Of a DNA stretch of 64,000 nt, positions 34,754 to 45,439 are shown in pieces; the stretch's first letter is position 1; every line of letters starts with the position of its first letter. Position numbers and translations under genes: made by a program. Origin of the DNA: Hordeum vulgare subsp. vulgare (Eukaryota > Streptophyta > Magnoliopsida > Poales > Poaceae); the NCBI RefSeq assembly GCF_904849725.1, contig NC_058521.1:426764676-426828675 (forward strand). Reading direction: 5' to 3'. The notes beneath the pieces are model-generated. The model worked only from the letters and a program-made list of their open reading frames with translations. It did not search any database and was not told where the DNA came from.

Positions 34754-37700
34754 CTAATAACAATCGTCCTCGTCTATATATGCTTCGGGGTCAATAAATG
34801 CATCATGATCATCACTATCATCAATAAATGCATCATCATCATCACTATCTAGAAGAACATGTGGAAGGCCACCATTATGTAATCGGTCAAGATGTGACAG
34901 GTCATCCGCAGCAGTAACCTCTTCTTCTTCCAGCTCTTCCTGTTCGGGCTTAGGGGTTAAGACGGATTCACTGTCGCTGTCTACTTCAATGTTCTGGGGT
35001 GAAGTAGAGCGGTTCTTGAAACGTTTCTTGGACATACGTGTTTCTTGGAAGAATTCTCCTTCATATGTGTCTGGGTTAATGTGAGGTTCGTAATCCTCTT
35101 CATTGAGGGTAGGTGGTCTAAAATGTGGTGGCACTTCATAAACGACATCCCAACCTTTGAGATTTGGATCAGTTTGGCAGGCCCACGGTAGAAAGAAAAC
35201 TTGTGTCGCCTGTTGAGCCGTAATATAGACATCGGGAACATCTAAGTGGGTGTTTTGGTTTATTTCGACTAGTCCTATATGTTCATGAGTCCTTCTAGTC
35301 TCCCTCGGCTCAAACCAATAACATTTGAAGACTACGACGGTCGGTGGGTTTTCACAATAGAATAGAAGTTCATAAATTGCTTCAACCCTTCCATAATACT
35401 CGGTGTCTCCTTCGCCGATAGCAGAGACAGAACAATTTGTAGTCTTTAGGTTGGGCATAGATAGCTCTTTGCCAAAGGTACGAAAGTGATACCCGTTGAT
35501 GTTGTATTTGTCAAATGAACGGACCTTATAGTCAAAACCATTAGCTACTTGTCTCAACTCGGCGTCCATAGACTCTGCATCAGCCTACAAGTTTAATACG
35601 AAAGAATGGATGCATTAGCCGCAAATTAGACCAATAAGTCAAATGGGCCCTTAATGGTAATTAATTACCCTTTGTTTGAACCAAGAGATGAAACCAGGAT
35701 AGTCGCCTCCATGCTTTGCGAGAAGCTCATACTCTTCGACGGAATCCTTTTCGATGACCGCTCCATCCGAGAATTCGGCGACGTATCGACTATATCAAAT
35801 ATCCGGGAATAAGAGTGGTTCAAAGCAATTAGAAGTTGCGGAACAATAAATTACCGAGAACTTACTCGATGTACGGCCGCACTTCTGTTAGGTTGGTGAA
35901 GATATACAATGAAATGGTCCGCCATTCTTCGACATCCAACGATTTCCCTTTCGAAGCACCGGATGGTGCGAGCTTACCTTTGAATAGACTGAGGTTGGAT
36001 CGAACTTTTTCTCGATCGCCATCATTGTACCGAGGCTTCGGGTTATGCAAATGATAATTTTTGGCTTCGTAGTGTGCTGTCACGAAGTTTGCCGCCTCCT
36101 TAGTAATGAATGCCTCGGCCATCGATGCTTCAATTCTACGTTTATTTTTACACTTAGCTCGAAGCGTCTTCTGCATCCTCTCAGTTGAGTAGCACCATCG
36201 ATTTTGAACGGGCCCCCCATTCTTGCCTCGGTCGGGAGATGCAAAATCAAATGTTGCATTGGATTAAAGAAGCCCGGTGGAAAGATCTTTTCTAATTTGC
36301 AGACCAACTCCGGCGCCAACTCTTCCATTTCATCTAGCACGCCAGGCGATAGTTCTTTCGCACAAAGAGAACGGAAGAAATAGCTTAGCTCTGCCAGTAC
36401 TAGCCATTCATCCTCAGGGATAAAGCCACGCAACATCACCGGCATTACCCGCTCAATCCATATGTGCCAATCATGACTCTTGAGCCCAAATATTTTCAAT
36501 TTCTCAAGACTCGCTCCCCTCTTTAGATTCGCAGCATACCCATCGGGGAACATCAACCGCATTTTCACCCACAATAGCATTTCCCTCATAGCTGGCCTTT
36601 CAAGATTGAACCATGCCTTTGGCTTCGCTATGCTTTGCTTTCCTTTCCGTTGTCGCAAGTTTTGCAACGGTCTATCACATAGAGCCTCCAGGTCGATTCT
36701 AGCCTTAGGATTATCTTTTTACTTCCCCTCTATGCCGAACAATGTACCAAAAATGGCCTCCGCAATATTCTTTTCAGTGTGCATCACGTCAATGTTGTGT
36801 GGGCAAAGGAGGTCTTTGAAGTAAGGGAGATCCCATAAGCATGACTTGTGAGTCCAGGCGTGTTCCGTATTATACCCTTTGAAGTATCCTGGACGCAAAG
36901 GATCGGGCTCGAGAGCGTTTAACTGATCAAGGGTCTGTTGGCCTGTCAACGCAGCTGGTGCAGTGTTTTTGAAAACTCTACCTTTGATGAAATTCTTCTT
37001 GTCTTTTCTGAACTTATGGTCAGGATCCAGGAATTGTCTATGCATGTCGAAGCAAGAATACTTGCGACCAGCCTGCAGCCAACGGAACTGAAGAGCTGCC
37101 TTGCATGTGGTGCACGGGAACCTTCCATGCACACACCAGCCAGCGAATAGCGCAAACGCCGGATAATCATGCGTCGAGTACATGTACCACACATGCATTT
37201 TGAAATTTGTTTTGGTAGCCGCGTCGTAGGTCTTGATCCCATTATCCCAGGCTTCTTGCAACTCATCCTTAAGCGGCTGCATGTACACATTCATATTCTT
37301 CCCCGGATAGTTGGGCCCTGGAATTATCAACATCAGGAAAATGTTCTTTCTTTTCATAATCTCTCCGGGTGGCAAATTTAGTGGAATGACAAATACAGGC
37401 CAACAACTGTATTGTGCTGCCGTCATACCATACACATTGAACCCATCCATGCTGATGGCAACTCTAGGTTGCCTTGGATCTTCCGATTTATCCTTATGTA
37501 ATGCATCGAAGTGCCTCCACGCAAAACCATCTGAAGTGTGTACCAGCATCTTGTTCCCATCCGCATCTAGTTCGGTTCTTTTGCCCAATTTGTGCCATGT
37601 CATCTGTCTAGCCGTCTCTTCGACCATGAAAAGACGTTGAAGTCTTGGTACGATTGGCAGATATCGAAGAACACTAATGGGGATTTTGGTCTGATTCTTC

Positions 37701-38416
37701 TCACCCATGCCGTTGTCTACCACAATATACCTGGAAGAATTGCAAATGGGGCAATAGTTCAAGGCTGCATACTCAAGCCTAAATAAGGCACATCCATTCT
37801 CACAGGCATGTATCTTCTCATAGGGCATCTTTAGTACACGGAGGATTTTCTCTGACTGGTACAGGTTTGCAGGCAGTACATGGCATTTGGGTAGAAAGCA
37901 TCCAAATATCGTCATCATCGCGTCGTAGCATTCTCTGCCTAGGTTGAATTGAGCCCTCAGAGCCATTACTTGCGCGATGGCATCCAGCTGACAAAGCTCA
38001 GTCTGCTCCTGGAGAGGACGTTTTGAAGACTCCAGCATTTCATAGAAGGCCTTTGCAGATTCCTCCATCTCATCGTCCGAATCCCGAGCATCATCAAAGT
38101 CTTGCACCATGTCTTCAATCCCGGTACCATGCTCGTCGGTGCGACGACGAATCACCTCAGCTCTGGCACGTTGGTCAGACTCACCATGAAAAGTCCACAC
38201 CGTATAATTAGGCGTAAAACCCCACTTCTGCCAGTGTTTACCCATTTCAAACTATGTCTGCTTTTTCCAGTTGTCGCAGTTGGGACAGGGGCACCATGTT
38301 TTTTGCTGGCCATTTGCAAATGCGGCTCTCACAAACCCCCTGGTTTTTGTTAACCATTCATGGGTCATGTCTTTCTGACTAGGGTGACCAGTGTACATCC
38401 AAGCACGATCACTCAT
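34754..38416 (-). pseudogene. CACTA transposase (tnp2 family), broken
   Basis: ATG at 38414-38416 (MSDRAWMYTGHP) starts the Transpos_assoc domain with its CPCPNC cysteines. An in-frame TAG (38252-38254) follows. The tnp2 core (PF02992-like) is open for 508 codons from 38245 to 36719: CPICNSSRY, VAISMDGFNVYG, HDYPAFALFAGW, HNIDVMHTEKN. A TAA at 36719-36721 interrupts it. The DUF4218-like part continues in frame (LHLPTEARMGGP) until one base is missing near 36207. A GT-AG intron follows PYI (35867), another precedes ADAESMDAELRQ (about 35589), and the DUF4216-like part (VVVFKCYWFEP, FFLPWACQTDP) leads to an acidic tail ending at 34754. The protein cuts and joins the element ends in active relatives. 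Three lesions make this copy inactive. Confidence 0.92.
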
Positions 38417-38551
38417 GTTGCCTAGCTACCTATGGGGGCACAAGAAATAAATACATAATTCATCATCTATATTCATATGCTAATCAAGTTTGTCAGTTTT
38501 ATTACGTCCATGCAACCTACACGCTAATAGGTAAAGATAGGTCCTAATCCC

Positions 38552-38769
38552 ACCCGAGTATGTGTAGACTGGGTTCTTGTTCCCATGCTCTGCTCCAGAT
38601 GCGACGCACAATTTCGGCAGCACCTCCCCGCTGTTCTCCTGATACACGTCTCGGCAATAAGCAGAGAGGATGTGTACCTGGAGAACAACAGGGGAGGCAC
38701 TGAAAAAATTCCGCATCGGATCCGGAGCACAGCATACGGGAAAACAAACCCAATCTACACATACTCGGG
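38552..38769. repeat. ~95 bp imperfect inverted repeat upstream of tnp2
   Basis: The left arm (38552-38648, starts ACCCGAGTATGTGTAGACTG) and right arm (38668-38769, ends AATCTACACATACTCGGG) are reverse complements with scattered mismatches, around a spacer of about 20 bp. It lies between the transposase start and the putative promoter, so it would be in the transcript leader. Confidence 0.75.
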
Positions 38770-38792
38770 CTGTCCATGGATAATGTTGGACA

Positions 38793-38858
38793 ATTCGAAA
38801 GGATGGCGGTTATAAATATGCAAAGAAATGCATATTTATAGATGTCGCCCTTTCGAAC
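38793..38858. promoter_or_regulatory. Palindromic TATA region, putative tnp2 promoter
   Basis: TTCGAAAGG...TTATAAATATGCA on the left pairs with TGCATATTTATAGATG...CCCTTTCGAA on the right. The minus strand carries TATAAATATG (38831-38840), correctly oriented toward tnp2 about 415 bp upstream of its ATG. The plus strand carries the mirror TATA (38810-38818). Confidence 0.45.
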
Positions 38859-39179
38859 GGGAGACGCATACTGGTCACGCATACTCATGATTGAAGAAAC
38901 CTATAGCTAGCAAGTTTCATCGGCACGAAGACCGGGACAGAGCAAATTAAGGGGGTAGGAGGAGAAGTCATTTGTGCTCACCAACAAACGCAAGGGCGGA
39001 GCTCGTCCAACGCACGTGGAGGTCGTCGAACAACTGCACATTGAAATTCACCCGATCAACACAAATACGATGTTTTTATAATTAACATGATCGGAAAATA
39101 TGTGACCTAACTCATAATTTTCAAAACTATGACCCCGTGGGCCTCTGGAAGGCCGAAAAGCACCTTCTCGTTCAAAAGA

Positions 39180-39570
39180 AGGCAGAAGAGGTGTCGGGGG
39201 TCGGGGCTTAGTGGCGTCGGGAGTCAGTGCCGTCGAGGGTCGGTGGCATCGGGGGTCGGGGGGTTAGTGGCGTCGGTTGTGGGGGGTCAGTGGCGTCGGG
39301 GGTCCAGGGTCAGTGGCGTCGGGGGTCCAGGGTCAGTGACGTCGGGTGTCAGTGGCGTCGGGGGTCGGGGGTTGGTGGCGTCGAGAGTCGGGGGTCGGGA
39401 GTCGTCGGCCGAGGGGCTGGGTCGGGGGCAGTGGCGTCGGGGGTCGAGGGTTAGTGGCGTCGGGGGTCAGTGGCGTCGGGGGTCGGGGGTCGGGGGTCAG
39501 TGGCGTCGGAGGTCGATGGTCGGGGGTCAGTGGCGTCGGGCGTCAGGGGTCGGGGGTCGAGGGTCAGTTT
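39180..39570. repeat. GTCGGGGGTC / AGTGGCGTCGG minisatellite
   Basis: Irregular tandem copies of GTCAGTGGCGTCGGGGGTC, G-rich on the plus strand. All ORFs read from it are low complexity. Confidence 0.85.
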
Positions 39571-39589
39571 CGGGGTGCCGGGGTTCCCT

Positions 39590-39880
39590 TTTCCTCTTCT
39601 TTCTTCTTCTCCTCTATCCTCTTTTTCTTCTTCTTCTTCTTCTTCTTCTTCTTCATTTTTCTCCTCCTACTCCCCCTCCTCTTTTTCTCCTTCTATTCTT
39701 TTTCTTCTTCTTCTTCTTCTTCTTCTTCTTCTTTCTCCTCCTATTTCTCCTCCTCCTCCTCTCCTCTTCTTCTTCTTCTTCTTCTTCTTCTTCTTCTTTT
39801 TTCTCCTCCTCCTCCTCCTCTTCTTCTTCTTCTTCTTCTTCTTCTCCTGCTTTTTTTCCTTCTGCTTTTTTTCTTCTAAC
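39590..39880. repeat. (TTC)n/(TCC)n microsatellite tract
   Basis: An almost pure pyrimidine tract of TTC and TCC units. The Ser/Phe/Leu ORFs here are artefacts. Confidence 0.9.
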
Positions 39881-40017
39881 CTAACTAACTAACCTAATTA
39901 GCCTAATAATCTAACCAAATAAACTAACTAAATTACCCTATATATAATTAAAAAAACTAACCTAATAAACTAACTAAAGTAATTAACTTTTCTAAAAAGA
40001 AAAACAAAAAAAACTCA

Positions 40018-40260
40018 CCGGCAGGGGGCGGCGGCAGGGGGCGCGCGGCTGGGGGCTCGCCGCAGGGGGCGTCGGCGGCAGGGGGCGGCGGCAGGGGGCG
40101 GCAGCAGGGGGCGGCGCGCGGCAGGGGGCGGCGCGTGGCAGGGGGCGGCGCGCGGCAGGGGGCGGCGGCAGGGGGCGGCGGCGGCAGGGGGCGGCGCGCG
40201 GCAGGGGGCGGCGGCAGGGGGCGGCGGCGGCAGGGGGCAGGGGGTGGGTCGCCGCGGGGA
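40018..40260. repeat. GCAGGGGGCGGCG minisatellite
   Basis: About twenty short units built on GGCAGGGGGCGGCG and GCGCGCGGCAGGGGG. The plus strand has many closely spaced G-runs. The Pro/Ala/Arg-rich ORFs on the minus strand derive from it. Confidence 0.9.
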
Positions 40261-40414
40261 GGGGGTCGCCGGGGGGGTGGGCTCGCCGGGGGGGTAGGCT
40301 CGCCGCGGGGAGGTGATCTCGCCGGCAGGGCGTCGCCGCCGTGGAGAGAGAGAGTGGTCGGGGTGAGAGAGAGAGAGACAGTGAGCGAGGTGGGGGGTAA
40401 CGGCCGTTATAGGG

Positions 40415-40717
40415 AGGCCCCTTTGCCGTCCGCCCCCCGACGGCAAAGGGACGTAAGGCAGACGGCAAAGGGCCGTATGGCAGACGGCAAAGGCCCGCGG
40501 ACGGCAAAGGCCCCCGGATTTGACACGGCATGCATGGGGCCCACGCGTCCCCTTTGCCGTCTGCCCTGGGGCTCTTTGCCGTCTGCTGGCAGACGGCAAA
40601 GGACCCACACATGGCAAATAGTATTTTTGCCATGTGTCAGTTCTTTGCCGTCTGTATTGTGTCAACTGATGGCAAAGAGGTTCTTTGCCGTCAGGCAGCA
40701 GAGGTAAAGAACTGGCT
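40415..40717. repeat. Right subterminal repeats of the CACTA element
   Basis: About a dozen TTTGCCGTCTGCC / GGCAGACGGCAAAG motifs in both orientations, matching the left side. Confidence 0.9.
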
Positions 40718-40745
40718 GACGGCAAATTTCTGGATTCCAGTAGTG
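40718..40745 (-). repeat. Right terminal inverted repeat of the CACTA element
   Basis: On the minus strand it reads CACTACTGGAATCCAGAAAT then TTGCCGTC. TSD AGG follows. Confidence 0.95.
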
Positions 40746-42131
40746 AGGGTTGGCAATCCCCTTGGACTCGTTATTTGCAAGCTTGTAAGTAGTGTGGTTG
40801 GTAGTAGATAATTGTAAATTGCAAAATAAAATAAAAGGTAAATAAGAGTAGCAAGGTATTTTAGCGTTTGTAAACTTATAAGTGAATAGATCCGGGGGCC
40901 ATAGTTTTCCCTAGTGGCATCTCTCATGAAAGTAAGGTAAACAAATTACTGTTGGGAAATTGATAGAAAAGTGCAAAGTTATATGATATTCACGGCAATG
41001 ATCATTTGTATATAGGAATCACCTCCATAAGAAAATAGGATGAATCATATGTGCACCTATTACTATTACTCCACCCATCGACCGTTATCCAGTATGCATC
41101 TAGAGTATTAAGTAAAACATAGTAACGCTTGAAGAAAAATAACATGATGTAGACAAAGAGAATTCAATTAATATGAACTAACCCCGTCGTTTTATCCATG
41201 GTGGCAATAATACGGAGACGTATCTTGTCCCCTTCTATCACTAGGATATAGAAACCCATCAGATTGAACTCACTACAATGCACCCCTCTCACTTAAGAAA
41301 AATCAATCTACTTGACAAAAGCAAATCAATAGATTAGAGAGATTTACGAAGCTATAATGATCACGCACAAAAGAATCATAATACAATTCAAAGAAGACTC
41401 AAATATTTATCATGAATAATCTGAACATAAACCAGCAATTCATCGGAACCCAAAAATCGCACCGTAATAGAGAATTACATTGGATAGATCAAAGCGAAGA
41501 TGCGATGATCATAGTGTTGCAGATCAAGAGAGAGAGAGATAGCCATCAAGGTACTAACTACGGACCCGTAGGTCTATCGTGAACTACCCACACATCACCC
41601 TGGAAGCAGCAAGGATGATAAAGAGGCCCTCCCTTATCGATCCCCCTCCGGTAGCGCACCAGAACATGGCTCCAGATGGGCACATGGCGGAACATAAGCT
41701 TGCAGCGGCAGAAAAAGTGTTTTGGGTGAATCTCTAGGTCTTTGGAATATATGTGAATTTATAGGCCACACAGGGGCACGGAGACGCAACTAACGGGGCA
41801 CGAGGCAACAAACCATGGCCTACCCCCCAGGGCTCGCCCTTTTTTCTCGTGCCTCCCTCGTGAGGCCTCTAGACTCCTCCCAAACCTTTCTGGTCTTATT
41901 TCGGTCCAGAAAAAATCATATTAAAGTATCATGGCAATTGGACTTTGTTTGGTACTATAAACCTGAAAAGCCACAAACATGCAAAAACAGCAACTAGCAC
42001 TAGGCACTTGGTTAATAGGTTAGTGCTCAGAAATAATATTAATTCGTAAATAAACACCCAAGAAGTATCCTATAATGATAATATGATAGTACGGAACGAA
42101 CAAAAATTATAGATACGTTGGAGACGTATCA

Positions 42132-42416
42132 ACAACCTAACATGGCGATTTATACTTGTACCATGAAACTCAAATTGACACAGTTAAATATTCCAACTCG
42201 TATCAAACTTGGTAAATCCCAAGGGGTAGTTGCTTGGGCATTCCATCTCTAGAGCCCATCCAAACTCAGCGATGAGGTGTTCCTGTGGATTGAAAAGTGG
42301 ATCAGTACATCTAACGTATCTACGTGTACAAGCAACGAGTAAATGTTAGAAGCATGGAGGACTTCATCTCGACGAGAGCCCGCACCAAGTTGGTCGCGTC
42401 GGCGGCAAGGTGTTCC
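42132..42416. mobile_element. DNA-X segment 3 with exon-like copies i and 0
   Basis: It sits between the solo LTR and element D. On the minus strand, copy i (about 42330-42170) reads TDPLFNPQEHLIAEF, then ALEMECPSNYPLGF. Copy 0 (42411-42370) reads HLAADATNLVRALVEMKSS and joins upstream to 56481 once element D is removed. No intact gene. Confidence 0.5.
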
Positions 42417-43769
42417 TGTTGCGTTTGACCGTAGGTGCATCGCATGCAAATTAAAAACATTCTACACGCAGAACAACCAAGAAAATGTATGGAGATGGAT
42501 CACAAATTGTTACCACTAGACGTGAAGTGTCATGGAGGGGAAGTAGAGTTGGGACAGCCCATCCGCATGATCCGTCTCCTCCTCGTCCGTTCTCCCTCGA
42601 ACAGCCAGTCGCCGGATCCCACGTACAGGTTCGCCGGAGCCACACAAGTGCACCCCCTCTAATGGTATCCATTCGTCCTGGAGGAAAACCTTGTGGTCGA
42701 ATCCTAGGTCCGATCACATAGTCGGCGGAAATTGGAGGTGTCTAGTTGCAACACATGCAAAGCCCTATTGACGGTGCTAAACGATCAACCGAATGAGTGT
42801 GCCACACCTCTACTATATATAGGCATCCGACGCGGGCTCAACTCTTGGACCTTGCAGAGATCCTAAAGTATACATGTTCCTTGCCTTAAGCTTGTGGTCT
42901 CTTAGATTCTCGTTCACTTGCTCGCGAGTCAGATCACATCCGAGTCGGCTAGTTGGTAGCGGCCTGCAGCAAAGTGTGTCAACTCTGAGTGCATGACGAA
43001 GCTGTTTAGGCAAACCTCTACTTCACACTTATGTTCCCTTTGCCGCATGACATATCTTGTCGTGATAATGGCTACATGGTCATCCTTGTTGTAGCACGAA
43101 CTCTTTCTCATTTTGGTGAATACGACCAACACTTTGGATTATCTCATAATCCTCATCGCATGGCCATGCTTATCCAGGTGAGTTCACCCAAGGGGCCGAG
43201 AGTATATCTCTCTTGATCATAGGGGAAATCTCATCTTGCTCGAACATGTCTTGCAGCCTGGATCTGGACAAGCCCGAAACCTACCTTTGTAACAACCGAG
43301 TCACGGAGTAGCGTTTGGTGTGTCCAAAGCAAGTTTGTCACCATCCTAAGTACATGCACCGGCTCACGTGTTAGGACATAGAACATATGTTGTACTAGAC
43401 ACTCACAGATGGCCTATCGATGCGTCTCATAGTTGGGTGTGTCCAATTGAGACCTTATCTCGACTCAGATCCGACTACGTCGAATCCGATCAGATCTTTC
43501 TGAGTCCATATTATCCGTCTAGCATCCAATACTACATGGTCAATGAGACCGGGCCATCGACTGTGTCATATGCTAGTCTAATTGGTTGCGCATCCACACA
43601 ACCCTTTCGACTAGGGACAATTTAGGGCAATCATCATACAATGCATAGTCTCACAAACAAGTCACGTACTTGTTGATACACATCATTGATAATGTCCAAG
43701 GACTATTTTATTCATAAACACATAGGAAATATCATCATACATGATTGCCTCTAGGGCATATCTCCAACA
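42417..43769 (-). repeat. 3' LTR of element D
   Basis: On the minus strand it starts TGTTGGAGATATGCCCTAGA at 43769. It is about 1353 bp if it ends at 42417. A minus-strand TATA box (CCTATATATAGTAGAGG) lies at about 42810-42826. The polypurine tract CAAGTGGGAGAA (minus strand) precedes it at 43770-43785. Confidence 0.75.
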
Positions 43770-44041
43770 TTCTCCCACTTGCACTAGAGTCAATCAAATA
43801 GATATTGAATGCCCATAGCTCTAACGTGACCCTCATGCTTGGGTTTTGGAAGCGACTTAGACAACAAATCTGCAACATTTGCATCCGTGTGAATATTGCA
43901 TAAATTAGTATCACCATTCTGCACGAGCATTCATATCATGTGATATTTTTGGTCTATGTGCTTGGTCTTGTGGTGATGTCTCGGCTCCTTGGCATGTGCG
44001 ATGGCACCTGAATTATTGCAATAAAGCTCCAACAGTTTTGA

Positions 44042-44344
44042 CTAGCCCAAAAACACACCAAGATCCTCCAAGAACTTCCGAATCCAAACACCTTCCTTTG
44101 CGGCTTCACAAGCCATAATGTGTTCGGCCTTTGTTGTGGGGTCGGCCACTCTATCTTGCTTGGAACTCATCCAGCTCACTACTCCTCCATTCATGACATA
44201 CACGAATCCAGTTTGCAATCGACAATCATCCCTATCGGTTTGGAAACCGGCATCAGTGTAACCCTTGAGGCAAAGCTCCTCCTCACCTCCATAAACTAGG
44301 AACGTCTCTTTAGTCCCTTTCAGGTACTTCAGAATAGCTTTCAC
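44042..44344 (-). pseudogene. Copia RNase H fragment of element D
   Basis: A minus-strand frame of 100 codons with MKAILKYLKGTKETFLVYGG, then YTDAGFQTDRDD, VSWMSSKQDRVADPTTKAEH and EGVWIRKFLEDLG. This is the Copia RNase H region; the first catalytic Asp (YTDA) is present. The end of the polyprotein after FLEDLG is cut by a stop at 44042. It follows the RT fragment on the same strand, but the link 44345-44568 is disrupted. RNase H degrades the RNA strand during reverse transcription. Confidence 0.85.
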
Positions 44345-44568
44345 CGCTGCCTAGTTACTCTCACCTGGGTCGGCGTAGTGCATGCTTGTTAATCTTATTG
44401 CATAGGCAACATCGGGACATGTACATAGCATGGCATACATGATGGATCCTATCTCCGAGGCATATTGAATCCTTCTCATTCGGTTTCACTCATCATAAGT
44501 CCTAGGACTCTGAGTCTTGCTTTGCCTTAAACCATGTGAGACGAGCAAGAACCCTTTCTTGGTCTCAC

Positions 44569-45438
44569 TCATGTTGAACCACTTAATACTTTGTCTATGT
44601 ATATGCTTTGGCTTAAGCCGAGCAGCCTCTTCGATCTATCTATGTAGATCTTCGTGCCTAAAATGTACACTTCTATTCCAAGGAATTTCATTGAAAGCTT
44701 GCCATTCAATGATTCCTTGACTGAGTTTAGCATCGCAACATCATTTTCGATCAGAAGTATGTCGTCCACATACAGGATCAGAAATACTATCCAGCTCCCA
44801 CTAGACTTCTTGTATAGACGATAGTCCTCTTCATTCTTGCTGAAACGAAGGTCAATGATGACTTCATCAAAATGAATAATCCAACTCTGATCTTCTTGCC
44901 TCAATTCATAAATGGATCTCTTGAGATTTTGTATTTTACTAGCATTAGTTGGATCGACAAAACCTTCTGGTTGTATCATGTATACATCCTTTTTTAAAAT
45001 TTCCATGAAGGAAAGTTGTTTGACATCCATCTGACGTATCTCATAATAGAAATATGCAGCTATAGCTAGTATGATCCTAACCGACTTTAGCATCACTACC
45101 GATGAGTAGGTATCATCGTAGTCAATTCCTTGAAGTTGTCCATAACCTTTAGCGACAAGATGAGCTTTGTGGGTCTGAACATTTCCATACACATCAGTTT
45201 TCTTCTTAAAGACCCATTTGCAACCAATGGCTATTACGCCAGGAGGGGGATCAACCAAGTCCCAGACTTGATTGTCATACATGGACTTCAATTCGTATCT
45301 AATGGCCTCCAGCCATACCTCGGAATCAGGGCTCACCATCGCTTCGGCATACGTGGCCCGCTCGTCACTTTCTAGCAAAAACACATCACACACTTTGCAT
45401 AATCTTTTCGACCTCTGCTGTGCCGGTGCCAATTCCAC
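44569..45438 (-). pseudogene. Copia reverse transcriptase fragment of element D
   Basis: A 289-codon open stretch on the minus strand. It covers the RVT_2 domain: YAEAMVSPDSEVWLEAI at the start, WVFKKKTD, LVAKGYGQLQGIDYDDTYS, MDVKQLSF, EGFVDPTNASKI, and the catalytic box ILYVDDILLIEND near 44765. The usual MDVKTAFL appears as MDVKQLSF, so the catalytic Asp of that motif is kept in altered context. The left edge of the frame reads through from a GTG, so it is not a true start. It would copy element RNA into DNA. It is cut by stops from integrase upstream and RNase H downstream. Confidence 0.9.
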
Positions 45439-45439
45439 T

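Larger units (their letters stand above)
30626..40745 (-). mobile_element. CACTA (En/Spm) DNA transposon, both ends present, TSD AGG
   Basis: A 10,120 bp element bounded by CACTA at 30626 and TAGTG at 40745, with AGG at 30623-30625 and 40746-40748. Terminal 28 bp inverted repeats match at 26 positions. It carries a tnp2-type transposase and a second Ptta/En/Spm-type gene, both transcribed leftward, plus subterminal repeats at both ends. Coding regions contain nonsense codons and a frameshift, so it cannot make its own transposase but could be moved in trans. Confidence 0.96.
30443..42131 (-). mobile_element. Minus-strand solo LTR of an Athila-lineage Gypsy, split by the CACTA element
   Basis: Read on the minus strand it begins TGATACGTTGGAGACG-type sequence in reverse at 42131 (plus strand ends GGAGACGTATCA) and runs to 40746. 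It resumes at 30625 and ends near 30443 (minus end CAACGCAGATCACAAGTA). Its joined length is about 1.57 kb, normal for this LTR family. The CACTA insertion with TSD AGG explains the split. The outer TSD is not clear: ACAAC follows 42131, but the left copy is diverged. Confidence 0.75.

Noticed and set aside
39129..40725. Large ORFs up to 251 codons, Gly/Val/Ser-rich or Pro/Ala/Arg-rich
   Set aside because: They arise from minisatellites and a TTC tract upstream of the transposase. All frames are open because of the repeat composition.
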